The notes below the pieces were generated by a model that worked only from the letters and a program-made list of their open reading frames with translations, did not search any database and had not been told where the DNA came from. Shown one piece after another: positions 34,845-43,486 of a stretch of DNA of 44,331 nucleotides (position 1 is the first letter of the stretch; each line of letters starts with the position of its first letter). The stretch covers positions 1-44,331 of the forward strand of contig NZ_BLAE01000031.1 in the NCBI RefSeq assembly GCF_009687865.1, given 5' to 3'. The DNA is from Acrocarpospora macrocephala (GTDB taxonomy: Bacteria; Actinomycetota; Actinomycetes; Streptosporangiales; Streptosporangiaceae). The translations under genes and the position numbers were made by a program.

Positions 34845-36017
34845 TTACGGGCTGGTGCAGGTCAGCGTCGGAACCGGGCTGGGCGCGTTACCCGCGCCGT
34901 TGAAGCCGAACGAGGTCGTCGAGCTGGGCCCCACATTGCCGTTGTAGTTGGCGTTGCGGACCCCGACATTGGGCGGGTTCGAGATCACCGTGCCGTTCCA
35001 TGGCGCGCCTTCGAACGTCTGGCCGCCGCTGAAGGTCCAGCGCACGGTCCACCCGTTGAGCGGGGTCGTCGCGCTGTTGTTGCGGACGGTCACCGTGCCC
35101 TGGAAGTGGCCCGGCCAGTTGATCGCGTTGTTGGTGTAGGTCGCGGTGCACGCGCCGTTGCCCGGGGACGGGCTGCCCGGCGAGGGGCTACCGGGAGACG
35201 GGCTGCCTGGCGAGGGGCTGCCCGGGTTGGGGCTGCCCGGGTTGGACGGCGAGCTCTGGTTCGGGCCGACGCCGGTGACCTGGCCGGTGCCGCCGTCGAA
35301 GACGACGTCAGAGCAGCTGAAGAAGTTCTCCGCGCTGTCCGAGCGCACCCACTGGATGTAGATGATGTGCCGGCCGCTCTTGCCCGAGGGCAGCTGCTGG
35401 TTCCAGAAGTAGTAGTTCAGGGCGCCGGGACCGCCGCTCTGCGGCGGGTTGGTGACGCTGCCGAACGACTCCAGGTCGGACCAGGCCAGCGGCCCGTTCG
35501 CGTTCCAGCCGTTCCGGGTGATGTACAGGTGGAAGGTGCCCGGGTGGGCCGCCCAGTTGCTGTACCGGAACTGGTAGCTGGCGCCCGAGGTCAGGTGCGT
35601 CGTCGGCCAGTCGGTCCTGGCGGCGTTGTAGCCGGAGAAGTTGTAGGGGCCACCGGTGCCGCCGCTGCAGATCTGACCGTCCGGGATGAAGCCGGTGGTC
35701 CGGCCGGCCGCGTCGGAGCGGAGCACGGCGAACCAGTTGTACAGCGGCGTGGTGCCGTTGGCGGCGATGGCGGAGGCGCATGCCGGGTTGTACGCCTGGA
35801 TCTGCCCGTTCTCACGGAGCCCGTCCTGCCAGCACAGGAACGTACGAGCGCCGGGGAACATGTTGACGCCGTGCGCCGTCGCCTGGGTGGGGGTGACCAC
35901 GAGGCCAGTCCCGAGCGCCAGGAGCAGTGCGGCGGCCCAAACGGTCAGACGTCTCCTGATTCTCTTTCCTTGATCCAGCGTGGCTCGCAGAGCCACGTTG
36001 CCTGTCGAGTTCACCAT
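34845..36017 (-). CDS. Secreted AA10 lytic polysaccharide monooxygenase with CBM2
   Basis: This 390-aa precursor has a long signal peptide ending TQATA, so the mature protein begins with His49 (HGVNMFPG), the copper-binding first histidine of the AA10 'histidine brace'. The second ligand is His158 in NWAAHPGTF, and ENFFSCSDVVFDGG is typical of the family. A Ser-Pro-Gly linker (repeated SPGS) joins a C-terminal CBM2 cellulose/chitin-binding domain (about 291-390: YTNNAINWPGHFQGTVTV, GWTVRWTFSGGQ). It cuts crystalline cellulose or chitin oxidatively outside the cell. GGAAGGGA precedes the ATG. A 438-bp gap upstream holds possible control sites. Substrate cannot be set by eye. Confidence 0.94.
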   Translation of the reverse strand: MVNSTGNVALRATLDQGKRIRRRLTVWAAALLLALGTGLVVTPTQATAHGVNMFPGARTFLCWQDGLRENGQIQAYNPACASAIAANGTTPLYNWFAVLRSDAAGRTTGFIPDGQICSGGTGGPYNFSGYNAARTDWPTTHLTSGASYQFRYSNWAAHPGTFHLYITRNGWNANGPLAWSDLESFGSVTNPPQSGGPGALNYYFWNQQLPSGKSGRHIIYIQWVRSDSAENFFSCSDVVFDGGTGQVTGVGPNQSSPSNPGSPNPGSPSPGSPSPGSPSPGSPSPGNGACTATYTNNAINWPGHFQGTVTVRNNSATTPLNGWTVRWTFSGGQTFEGAPWNGTVISNPPNVGVRNANYNGNVGPSSTTSFGFNGAGNAPSPVPTLTCTSP

Positions 36018-36455
36018 GAGTTCCCTTCCGGCCAGCCCGGGAATAGCGGGGATGGCCGTAGTCCAGCCTCAGAAAGCGGGCGTCTGGCTTCGCTGCGGGC
36101 CCCGGCCGCGACGCCGACTCCCCTGCAGTGCCTTGATGGTGCGGGTGATTTTCTGGGGCGTACAGGACGGCGCTCTGCGGGCCGCCTGAACCGGACACGC
36201 GAGGACCGGCGAGGGCGTGGCGCGGGCCCCGGATCACGTGCGCAGACACTCCCGCGAAGATCGCCCCCAACGGGAATATTGGCTGGTGAACCCGTTGAAA
36301 CATTCATCACTTAGGGAATCTCGGACATGGTGAATGTGATTACAGAGAGCAACATTGTGACTACACAGTGATAGCGATCAGGGGGTGCGTGTGGTAGCCG
36401 AGCCGTTACGGAGGGGAAGCTGGTCTGTACCCGTCTGAATAGAGGAGTAGTGGGC
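36018..36455. other. 438-bp divergent intergenic region between LPMO and hydrolase genes
   Basis: No gene is convincing here. Two nested inverted repeats stand out. CAACGGG (36268-36274) pairs with CCCGTTG (36291-36297), and ACATTCA (36300-36306) pairs with TGAATGT (36331-36337). Both are 7 bp and perfect, in an AT-richer part that would be upstream of both genes. They may be binding sites for regulators of polysaccharide-degradation genes. The palindromic TGGGAGCGCTCCCA (CebR-type) site is not seen. A hairpin (CGGCCA/TGGCCG near 36031-36060) lies in the LPMO 5' leader. No riboswitch pattern is recognised. Confidence 0.5.
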
Positions 36456-38045
36456 GTGAGGCGAGTCGTCGGGGCGGTATCGGGGGTTGCGGTGCTCTGC
36501 ACCGGACTGGTCGTGGGCCTTGGGCCCGGGGGCGCGTCGGCCCGCCCGCAGTCGATCGCCTGGGTGGCCTGCGGGGGCGCCAGCCGGGCTGAATGCGGTT
36601 CGGTCCGCGTGCCGCTCGACCCCGCGGAGCCGTACGGGCAGCAGATCACGATCGCGGTGAACCGGATCAAGGGGTCGGCGCCCAGGGATGGCAACCATCT
36701 GGGGGTCCTGCTGGTGAACCCGGGCGGGCCCGGCGCGTCCGGAACCGCCCTGGCGGCGTATGTCGCCACCAAGCTGCCGAAGGATCTGGCCGCCCGCTAC
36801 GACGTGATCGGCTTCGACCCGCGCGGGGTCGGGGCCAGCAAGCCCGCGCTCAGCTGCGTGGACATCAAGCGTTACTACGCGGCGCCGCGCGCCGACAGCG
36901 TGCCGCAGAGCCACGCGGAGGAGAGCGTGCTGCTCGGCCGCGCCGAGGAGTTCGCCACGGGCTGCGCCAACCGGTGGTCCTGGTTCCTGCCGTATCTCAA
37001 CACCGAGAACACCGCCCGCGACCTGGACGTGATCCGCCAGGCCCTGGGCGAGGAGAAGATCAGCTACCTGGGCTACTCGTATGGCACCTATCTCGGCGCG
37101 GTCTACGCCACCCTGTTCCCGCAGCGCGTGCGGCGCATGGTGCTGGACAGCGTGGTGGACCCGGAGGAGGTCTGGTATCAGGCGAACGTCGCCCAGAACT
37201 ACGCCTTCGACCGGCGGCACCGCGACTTCCTGTCCTGGGTGGCCGCCAACGATTCCGTCTACCGGATCGGCAACACCCTCAGGGCCGCCGAGTTCGCCTG
37301 GTATGCGATGCGCCAGCGGCTGCGGAGCCGCCCGGCCGGGGGGGTCGTCGGCCCGAGCGAGCTCGACGACATCTTCATGGTGGGCGGCTACACCAACCTC
37401 GTCTGGCCGCAGCTGGGCCGGCTCTTCTCCGAATACGTCCGCTCCGGTGACACGACCGGCCTGGTCGAGGCCTACCACAAGCACGCGGAGAACGACGCCG
37501 CCGACGAGAACGGCTACGCGGTGTATCTGGGCGTGCAGTGCCGGGACGCGGCCTGGCCAAAAGCCTGGGCCCAATGGCATGCCGACGCCGCCCGGGTGCA
37601 CGCCAAGGCGCCCTTCATGGCCTGGCCCAACACCGTCTACAACGCGCCCTGCGTGTTCTGGCCCGAGCGGGGCGTGAAACCGGTCAAGGTCGGGACGAAG
37701 GATCTGCCGCCGGTGCTGCTCGTCCAGGCGGAGCGGGACGCGGCCACGCCGTACGAGGGGGCGCTGAGCATGCGGGCGGCGTTCCCGACCGCGCGGCTGG
37801 TGACCGAACCCGGGGGCAACCACGGGGTCGCGCTCAGCGGCAACGCCTGTGTCGACCGGCAGGTCCTCACCTATCTCCGGGACGGGGTGCTGGCGCCGCA
37901 GCGGAAGGCGGGCCGGGCGGCCGATCTGACCTGCCCGACGCTGCCGGCGCCCCGGCCGCTGACCCCGATGATGGCGGGGGCGTCGAGCGGCAGGGGGTCA
38001 CTGGCGGGCATTCTCTTGGGGGATATCTCCCAGATTCCGGGGTGA
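36456..38045 (+). CDS. Secreted alpha/beta hydrolase, tripeptidyl-aminopeptidase-like (TAP) family
   Basis: This 529-aa protein has a signal peptide (VRRVVGAVSGVAVLCTGLVV) and an S33-type alpha/beta hydrolase fold: VPLDPAEPYG, VLLVNPGGPGASGT, IGFDPRGVGASKP and the nucleophile elbow LGYSYGTYLG. A C-terminal TAP domain carries the acid Asp in VQAERDAATPY and the His in EPGGNHGVAL. The family covers actinomycete tripeptidyl aminopeptidases and related esterases. AGGAG sits 8 nt before the GTG at 36456; an alternative GTG at 36450 is too close to it. It lies between LPMO and GNAT genes in the unusual stretch separating ispG from the acetyltransferase. Likely role: extracellular peptide trimming; not certain. 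Confidence 0.88.
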   Translation: MRRVVGAVSGVAVLCTGLVVGLGPGGASARPQSIAWVACGGASRAECGSVRVPLDPAEPYGQQITIAVNRIKGSAPRDGNHLGVLLVNPGGPGASGTALAAYVATKLPKDLAARYDVIGFDPRGVGASKPALSCVDIKRYYAAPRADSVPQSHAEESVLLGRAEEFATGCANRWSWFLPYLNTENTARDLDVIRQALGEEKISYLGYSYGTYLGAVYATLFPQRVRRMVLDSVVDPEEVWYQANVAQNYAFDRRHRDFLSWVAANDSVYRIGNTLRAAEFAWYAMRQRLRSRPAGGVVGPSELDDIFMVGGYTNLVWPQLGRLFSEYVRSGDTTGLVEAYHKHAENDAADENGYAVYLGVQCRDAAWPKAWAQWHADAARVHAKAPFMAWPNTVYNAPCVFWPERGVKPVKVGTKDLPPVLLVQAERDAATPYEGALSMRAAFPTARLVTEPGGNHGVALSGNACVDRQVLTYLRDGVLAPQRKAGRAADLTCPTLPAPRPLTPMMAGASSGRGSLAGILLGDISQIPG

Positions 38046-38081
38046 CTACCAAAATCGAGGTCGTCGCGTAGGCTTGGGCCC

Positions 38082-38927
38082 GTGATGCTGCGCACTTCGG
38101 CGTCGCGCGTGCTGGACGACAACGATCGAGATGAGGTGCTGGGGCTCCTCGATTCCGATCCGGTCGCCAACGTCTTCGTCGCCTCACGGGTCAGAGCCGT
38201 CGGTCTCAACCCCGCCCGGCTCGGCGGTCAGATGTGGGGATTCGGCCCGCGCGGCGGGCTGACCTCCCTGTGTTACGCCGGGGCCAACCTGGTCCCGGTC
38301 AACGCCGGCCGCGAGGCCGTGCACGCCTTCGCCGACCGCGCCCGCAAGCAGGGCCGCCGCTGCTCCTCCATCGTCGGCCCGTCGGCCGCGGTGGAACTGC
38401 TCTGGGAGCGCCTGGAACCCCACTGGGGCCGGGCCAGAGCCATCCGCTGGGCCCAGCCCGTGATGGCCACCTCCTCGGCCCCCCTGGTCACCGCCGACCC
38501 CGAGGTCCGCCGCGTCCGCCCCGAGGAGTTCGGCACCCTGCTCCCCGCCTGCGTCGCCATGTTCACCGAGGAGGTCGGCGTCTCCCCCGACAACGGGGAC
38601 GGCGGCGCCCTCTACCGCTCCCGCGTCGCCGAACTCATCAGAATCGGCCGCTCCTACGCCCACATCGAGGACGGCCAGGTCATCTTCAAAGCCGAGATCG
38701 GCGCCGTGACCCCGCAGGCCTGCCAGATCCAGGGCGTCTGGGTCGACCCCCTCTACCGTGGCCGCGGCCACGCCGCCACCGGCATGGCCACCGTCGTCGA
38801 ACAGGCCCTCAAATACTTCGCCCCGATCGTCACCCTCTACGTCAACGACTACAACCTCCCGGCCCGCGCCGCCTACAAGAAGGTCGGCTTCCGCGAGGTC
38901 GACACCTTCACCTCGGTCCTGTTCTGA
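38082..38927 (+). CDS. GNAT family N-acetyltransferase with N-terminal DUF4081-type domain
   Basis: This 281-aa protein has an N-terminal domain (LLDSDPVANVFVASRVRAVG, LGGQMWGFG, CYAGANLVPV) followed by a GNAT acetyltransferase domain. That domain carries IQGVWVDPLYRGRGHAATGM, the acetyl-CoA binding motif, and LYVNDYNLPARAAYKKVGF. In mycobacteria and streptomycetes this family is the gene after ispG, and its target is unknown. Here three genes intervene. GTG 38082 is preferred over the overlapping ATG 38085: TAGGCT at 38069-38074 lies 7 bases upstream and there is no Shine-Dalgarno, so the message may be leaderless. Confidence 0.9.
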   Translation: MMLRTSASRVLDDNDRDEVLGLLDSDPVANVFVASRVRAVGLNPARLGGQMWGFGPRGGLTSLCYAGANLVPVNAGREAVHAFADRARKQGRRCSSIVGPSAAVELLWERLEPHWGRARAIRWAQPVMATSSAPLVTADPEVRRVRPEEFGTLLPACVAMFTEEVGVSPDNGDGGALYRSRVAELIRIGRSYAHIEDGQVIFKAEIGAVTPQACQIQGVWVDPLYRGRGHAATGMATVVEQALKYFAPIVTLYVNDYNLPARAAYKKVGFREVDTFTSVLF

Positions 38928-38933
38928 GCCTTT

Positions 38934-39332
38934 CTAGGGCTCCACGGCGATGACACCCGGCAGATCTCCGAATCGGGCCTTCGAATCGCGACTCATCACC
39001 ATGCGCCCGGATTGCAGCGCATGCGCCGCGATGATCAGGTCATGGGCGCCTCGCGGCGTGCCCGATCGGCGCACGTGCGCGAGCAAGCTCGCGTGCATGG
39101 CCGCGGTCGTCTCGGTGTAGTCGAGGACGTCCACCACCGAGGTGATCGCCGCCAGTGCCCGGGACCGGTCGGCGGCCCGCTGAGGCGTGTCGGCGAGTTC
39201 GATCCCGACCCGGTATTCGGCGATCGACACGGCGGCCACCGCGAGCTCGTCGGAATCCAGCGCGGCTCGGTCGATCGTGCCGCGTTCGTACGCGATCAGG
39301 ACGTTGGTGTCCAGGATCAGGCGCCGGCCCAC
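38934..39332 (-). CDS. vapC: PIN-domain toxin (VapC-type)
   Basis: This 132-aa PIN-domain ribonuclease has the acidic residues of a VapC toxin: Asp8 in LILDTNVLIAYE, Glu in SIAEYRVGIE near 39, and Asp in AHDLIIAAHAL near 97. It ends with MVMSRDSKARFGDLPGV. Such toxins cleave tRNA or rRNA when free of antitoxin. The GTG start at 39332 lies inside the last codons of the antitoxin gene (16-nt overlap), so the pair is made together. It converges on the GNAT gene only 6 bp away. Its substrate RNA cannot be predicted. Confidence 0.9.
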   Translation of the reverse strand: MGRRLILDTNVLIAYERGTIDRAALDSDELAVAAVSIAEYRVGIELADTPQRAADRSRALAAITSVVDVLDYTETTAAMHASLLAHVRRSGTPRGAHDLIIAAHALQSGRMVMSRDSKARFGDLPGVIAVEP

Positions 39333-39574
39333 GGGTCCGCCTCCTCGGTGACGACCAGTTCCAGCGCCGCCGCGATGTCCTCGGTGAAACGCTCGTCAGG
39401 CGGCGGAATGTCGGCCAGGGCCGCGCGCAGATCCGCGCCGGTGCGCCGGCTGGCCGGGCGGATCTCCGCGACCGGGTGATGGCCCCGGGTGATCGTGACG
39501 GTCTCCCCGCGCTCGATCGCGTCCAGCAGGTCGGAGAAGTTGCGGGATGCCTCGGTGGCGGTCATCGTACGCAT
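39317..39574 (-). CDS. Phd/YefM-type antitoxin of the PIN toxin
   Basis: This 85-aa protein has a Phd/YefM N-terminal DNA-binding fold (MTATEASRNFSDLLDAIERG, GETVTITRGHHPVAEIRP). An acidic tail (FTEDIAAALELVVTEEADPW) presumably blocks the toxin's active site. It starts at ATG 39574, six bases after a TAGACT box, with no Shine-Dalgarno, so translation is probably leaderless. A second ATG at 39565 is possible. A perfect palindrome (39586-39600) overlaps the promoter and should bind the antitoxin or complex for autoregulation. It precedes the toxin gene on the same transcript. Confidence 0.88.
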   Translation of the reverse strand: MRTMTATEASRNFSDLLDAIERGETVTITRGHHPVAEIRPASRRTGADLRAALADIPPPDERFTEDIAAALELVVTEEADPWAGA

Positions 39575-39580
39575 GACTCA

Positions 39581-39600
39581 AGTCTATCTGATAATCAGAT
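39581..39600 (-). promoter_or_regulatory. Antitoxin promoter and operator
   Basis: ATCTGAT-A-ATCAGAT (39586-39600) is a 15-bp perfect palindrome. On the minus strand it abuts TAGACT (39581-39586), a -10 box placed six bases before the antitoxin ATG. This is the expected arrangement for autoregulation of a toxin-antitoxin operon. No convincing -35 box is visible. Confidence 0.75.
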
Positions 39601-39613
39601 TCCCATAGTGAGA

Positions 39614-40939
39614 TCAGTTTCGGTCGGCGGTGCCGGCGGGGATCCACCACATGCGGCCGTCGGTCACCTCGTGGTAGACGTCGAGGAGGTCGCTGCCGGT
39701 GACCTTGCTGCGGGATTCGGCGGCGGCCCAGGCGTAGACGCCGCGGGCCATCGCGCCGGGCTCCTCCTGGACGCGGAGGGCGTAGACGCGGGCCCGGATT
39801 TCGTGGATCTTGTCGTCGTCCGGCTCGGCCTGGACCGCCAGTTCGGCGAGCTGGCAGGCGAGCCGGAGATCACCCTCCGCCGCCGCGACCACCGCCCGCC
39901 CGGCCACCGTGCCCGCGCCCGCCGACAGCTCGGCGATGGCGCGGGCGAAAACCGCGTCTGGCGCGGGTTTCAGGTTGGCCGGGTTGCCATCGTGCCAGCC
40001 CCCGTGAAGCCGCCAGATGTTACGCACGATGAACTCGGGCTCGTCGTAGTACGGCTGCAGGTACGGCCGCTGCGACAGCTCCAGGGGTGGTTTGACGGTG
40101 TGCAGGATCTCGTCGAGGCGAGCGCCCGCGTTCATCAGGTCGAGGGTCTGCTCGACCAGGCTGTCCAGGTAGTCGGCCGTGTCGACCAGGGCGCGGCGGA
40201 CCCGGATGGAGCCGGAGATGGGCAGCCCGTGGCCGGGCAGCAGCAGCTCCGCGTCCAGGGTCGCCATCGTGCGCAGCGCCACCGCCCACTCGTCGGGGTA
40301 GCGCTGCACCCGCTGCGGATTACCGGCGCTGGGCGTCACCCAGACGAACAGGTCGCCGGTCAGCAGGATGCCGTGCTCAGGAACGAACGCCCAGGTGGCG
40401 TCATCGGTCTCGCCGCGCGCGTGGCGCAGCTCGAAGGTGACGTCGCCGAGCGAGAGGGTCAGCCGCTCCTGGTAGGTCAGGTCCGGTACGCGATGAGTGG
40501 CCGGCCAGTGCATCTGGGCGAACCCGAACTGCCGCTGATTGATCACCGAGTTGTACCCGGCGGTCCTGGCATATCGGGCGAACCTATTCGCCACCCCCTC
40601 GTGTGCGACGACGACTGGCCGGGAGCCCTCCTCCTCGTCGAAACACTCCATTCCCCCCACGTGGTCGAAGTGTCCGTGCGAGAAAATCGCGTACCGGACC
40701 GGCTCGGTCGACCAGGAACGCACGGCCCGGTGCATGGCCGGGGCGTCCATCGCGTTACCTGTGTCGAAAAGTGCTAGACCGGCTTCCCCCCGGATGGCGT
40801 ACACGTTGCCGAACGCGGGCCACATGGCCACGCCTTCGGCGACCTCCTGGGCGCCACTGGCGCGTAACTCGGCGAGCGGCACTTCGTAGGCCTGCACCGA
40901 GCCCCGCCACACCTTGTCCGCATATTCCAGGATCCCCAT
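39614..40939 (-). CDS. MBL-fold hydrolase with alkyl-sulfatase dimerisation domain
   Basis: This 441-aa protein has a metallo-beta-lactamase fold. The zinc motif SHGHFDHVGG (His88, His90, Asp92, His93) is followed by LRHARGETDD (a His ligand), LLTGDLF and LLLPGHGLP. A C-terminal domain of the alkyl-sulfatase dimerisation type (PYYDEPEFIVRNIWRLHGGW, NPANLKPAP) contains two TPR-like helices (GDLRLACQLAELAVQAEPDD). SdsA1-type sulfatases hydrolyse SDS and carry an extra sterol-carrier domain that is missing here, so this is a related, perhaps smaller-substrate, hydrolase. ATG 40939 follows AGGA at fair spacing. It lies on the same strand as the antitoxin-toxin pair but is separated by 39 bp holding the operator. 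Confidence 0.85.
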   Translation of the reverse strand: MGILEYADKVWRGSVQAYEVPLAELRASGAQEVAEGVAMWPAFGNVYAIRGEAGLALFDTGNAMDAPAMHRAVRSWSTEPVRYAIFSHGHFDHVGGMECFDEEEGSRPVVVAHEGVANRFARYARTAGYNSVINQRQFGFAQMHWPATHRVPDLTYQERLTLSLGDVTFELRHARGETDDATWAFVPEHGILLTGDLFVWVTPSAGNPQRVQRYPDEWAVALRTMATLDAELLLPGHGLPISGSIRVRRALVDTADYLDSLVEQTLDLMNAGARLDEILHTVKPPLELSQRPYLQPYYDEPEFIVRNIWRLHGGWHDGNPANLKPAPDAVFARAIAELSAGAGTVAGRAVVAAAEGDLRLACQLAELAVQAEPDDDKIHEIRARVYALRVQEEPGAMARGVYAWAAAESRSKVTGSDLLDVYHEVTDGRMWWIPAGTADRN

Positions 40940-40987
40940 GCGAGAATCCTGTCGCCCGGCTGCCCGCCAGGCCCAGTAGGGAGATCC

Positions 40988-43486
40988 CTAAAGCTCGCCT
41001 CGCTCGACCGCTAGGGCGAGTTCTACCCGGGATTTGAAGCCGGTCTTCGCATACACCCGGGTCAGGTAGACCTCGACGGTCTTGCGGCTGTAGTGCAGCT
41101 CGTCGGCGATCTGAGGGTTGCTCAGGCCGCCCGCCACCAGCTCGATCACCCGGCGCTCGGTCGGAGTCAGCGCTCCGGCGGGAGCCAGGCCGGCGCCGCG
41201 CATCAGGCGGGCGGCGCGGTCCCGCCACGGGATCGCGCCGAGCGCGTTGAAGGCGGTGTGCGCGCGGGTCAGCTGGGCGTGGTCGCCGATCGTGCCCAGC
41301 ACGAGCCGGGCTCTGGCCTCCTCGAACGGCAGCCCGTCGGCTCTGGCCCGCTCCAGCGCGGCCCCGGCCCTGTCGGTGTCCTCGAACGCCCAGCCCATGG
41401 CCAGGTCGGCGGACATCCTGGCCCGGGGCGTGCCGTTGGCGCTCTCCTCGTCCAGCCGGGCCGCGGCCAGCCGCCCGCCGTCACGATCCCCGGCGGCGGC
41501 GTGGATCAGCACCCGCACGGCCAGCGCCCGGTGGACCACGTCGGCGATCCCCTCCGCCAGCGCCCGGTCCGCCCAGTCGCGGGCCGCGACCAGGTCCCCC
41601 AGGCCGAGCGCCAGCCGGGCGCGCATGGTGTACCGCAGCCCGGCATGGGTCGCGCACACGGGTGGCGGATCGTCCAGGACGATCGCGGCCTCCTCGTATC
41701 GCCCCTGGTCGAGCAGGATGTCCAGCTCGATGTTGCGCAGCAGGCCGTGGTTCTCCAGCAGCCCGGCCTCCGCCAGCGGGCCCGCGCCGGCCTGGATTTC
41801 GGTGAGCGCGCGGTCCCACTCCCCGGCCAGCCGCCGGATCAACGCCTGCACCCGGACGTTCTGCCCGGCGATGTCATGCCAGCCCAGGCCGCGGTGGATC
41901 TGCTCGGCCTGCTCCAGCATGGCGGTCGAGCGGGCCCGCAGCCCGGCGGTGCTCGTCACGTGGGCGGCCGATTCCAGCGCCGCCAGCCGGGCCCCCGGCG
42001 GGAGCGCGGCGGCGAAACCGAGCAACTCGTCGACGGCGCGCTGCGCTTCGGGCCAGTCGCCGTCCAGCAGGGCGCGCAGGGCCAGGCAGCCCGCGGTGAT
42101 GATCCGGTCCTCCGGCGGGCAGCTCGCCAGGCCGTCCCAGGCCTGCTTGACGTGGTCGCCGAGCGGGCGGCCGAGCTCGGCCAGCAGCAGGGCGCGCTGG
42201 GCGAACAGCGCGGTCGGGTCGTCGGCGCGCGGGACCTGCTGGGCGGCGACGGTCAGGGCCACGTCGTACCAGCCCATCGCGTGCGCCGCGCCCACCACCG
42301 TGTAGGAGGTCCTGGTGCGCCGCCGTCCCGCGGGCAGCAGCGCCAGCGCACGCTGCCCGGAGTTGAGCGCCAGCGCCGGGCGGGAGCCCTTCCAGTAGGA
42401 CATCGACTGGCGGGCCAGCAGGTCGCCGCGCTGGCCCGCGTCGTCGGCGACGTCGGCGGCCCGGCCGTACCAGTGCGCGGCAGACAGCGGCGCGGTCCAG
42501 CGGGTCAGGTCGGCGGCGCGCAGCATCGCGGCCAGCGCGGCGGCGGGCGGGCCGCCCTCGGCCAGGTGGGTGGCCCACTCCAGCACCCGGCGGGCGCCGG
42601 TCAGGCCTTGGCGGTGCAGCAGTTCGGCGATGCGCGCGTGCAGGCGGCGGCGCTCGCCCGCGTTCAGGTCGTCGTAGAGCGCCTCGGCGACCAGCGGGTG
42701 GGCGAAGGCGTACCCGTCGCCGGTGTAGACGAGCACGCCGTCGCGGACCAGGCCGACCAGGGCGCGTTCCCCCGCCCGGGCGTCCAGACCGGCCAGCTCG
42801 GCCACGGCTTCGAGGGTGCCGGGCGTGTCGATCGCGGTGGTGTCGCGGGTACGGCCCAGCGTGGCCAGCACCCGGGCCAGGTCGCGGCCAGGCCGGTCGC
42901 GCTGGAAGACCCGGGACAGGATCGCGCCGCGCCGGGCGTCCGGGTCGGGGGAGCGGACCGCGCCGCCCTGCACCAGGGCCAGCACCGACTCCCGCACGAA
43001 CCAGGGGTTGCCGCCGCTCTCGTTGTGCACCCGGTCGATCATGTTGTCGCTGGGGGTGCGGTCCAGGAGGCTGGTGATCAGCGCGCTGACCTCCTGGCGG
43101 GTGAGCGGCTCCAGCCGTACGGTCTGGTCCACGTCGAGGGCCGGGACGTGCCGGGCCGTACACAGGATGGCCAGGCTGGGGGCGCTGCGGGGGAGGGCCG
43201 CGAGCAGGCGCAGGGTGTCGGCGTCGGCGTGGTGGATGTCGTCGATGGCCAGCAGGGTGCGGCCCGGCAGCGACTCCAGGAGCTGGGCGGCCAGGACGGC
43301 GGGGGCGGCCACCGGGTGGCCGGGGGTCTGGTTGGCGGGGTGGCCGAGCGCGGCGCGGTCGATCGCGTCGTAGAGCTCCCACAGGCCGGGCTGGGAACGT
43401 TTGTCGCGGCCCAGTGACTCGATCGCGTCCACCAGCGGCGCGTACGCGAGACCTTCGTCCAGCTCGCGGGCGCGGCCGCGCAGCAC
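40988..43486 (-). CDS. Large LuxR-family (LAL-type) ATP-binding regulator, 5' end irregular
   Basis: From GTG 43486 this is 832 aa. Its C-terminus has a clear LuxR helix-turn-helix (LTPTERRVIELVAGGLSNPQ, IADELHYSRKTVEVYLTRVY). The middle is a long TPR-like region, and the front is an AAA/STAND ATPase: LLAIDDIHHADADTLRLLAA is Walker B, and SGGNPWFVRE is typical of LAL regulators. The Walker A segment VLIVGAAGLGKTHLL lies upstream of this GTG (43529-43552), in the same frame, open back to a stop at 43643-43645. Between that stop and the Walker A there is no ATG, GTG or TTG. The gene therefore has either a non-standard start, a frameshift, or lost its start. Such regulators usually control secondary metabolism or sugar use. 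Position data support the protein, not its start. Confidence 0.82.
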   Translation of the reverse strand: MLRGRARELDEGLAYAPLVDAIESLGRDKRSQPGLWELYDAIDRAALGHPANQTPGHPVAAPAVLAAQLLESLPGRTLLAIDDIHHADADTLRLLAALPRSAPSLAILCTARHVPALDVDQTVRLEPLTRQEVSALITSLLDRTPSDNMIDRVHNESGGNPWFVRESVLALVQGGAVRSPDPDARRGAILSRVFQRDRPGRDLARVLATLGRTRDTTAIDTPGTLEAVAELAGLDARAGERALVGLVRDGVLVYTGDGYAFAHPLVAEALYDDLNAGERRRLHARIAELLHRQGLTGARRVLEWATHLAEGGPPAAALAAMLRAADLTRWTAPLSAAHWYGRAADVADDAGQRGDLLARQSMSYWKGSRPALALNSGQRALALLPAGRRRTRTSYTVVGAAHAMGWYDVALTVAAQQVPRADDPTALFAQRALLLAELGRPLGDHVKQAWDGLASCPPEDRIITAGCLALRALLDGDWPEAQRAVDELLGFAAALPPGARLAALESAAHVTSTAGLRARSTAMLEQAEQIHRGLGWHDIAGQNVRVQALIRRLAGEWDRALTEIQAGAGPLAEAGLLENHGLLRNIELDILLDQGRYEEAAIVLDDPPPVCATHAGLRYTMRARLALGLGDLVAARDWADRALAEGIADVVHRALAVRVLIHAAAGDRDGGRLAAARLDEESANGTPRARMSADLAMGWAFEDTDRAGAALERARADGLPFEEARARLVLGTIGDHAQLTRAHTAFNALGAIPWRDRAARLMRGAGLAPAGALTPTERRVIELVAGGLSNPQIADELHYSRKTVEVYLTRVYAKTGFKSRVELALAVERGEL

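Noticed and set aside
35155-35237. SPGS-type repeat DNA as a mobile or CRISPR-like repeat
   Set aside because: Short in-phase repeats encode the LPMO linker between the catalytic domain and CBM2; no spacers.
36011-36772. Minus-strand open frames upstream of LPMO
   Set aside because: Arg/Pro-rich, no start signals, span the divergent promoter region and antisense of the hydrolase start.
41093-43417. 774-codon plus-strand open frame
   Set aside because: Antisense to the LAL regulator; low-complexity Gly/Arg/Gln-rich sequence without motifs.
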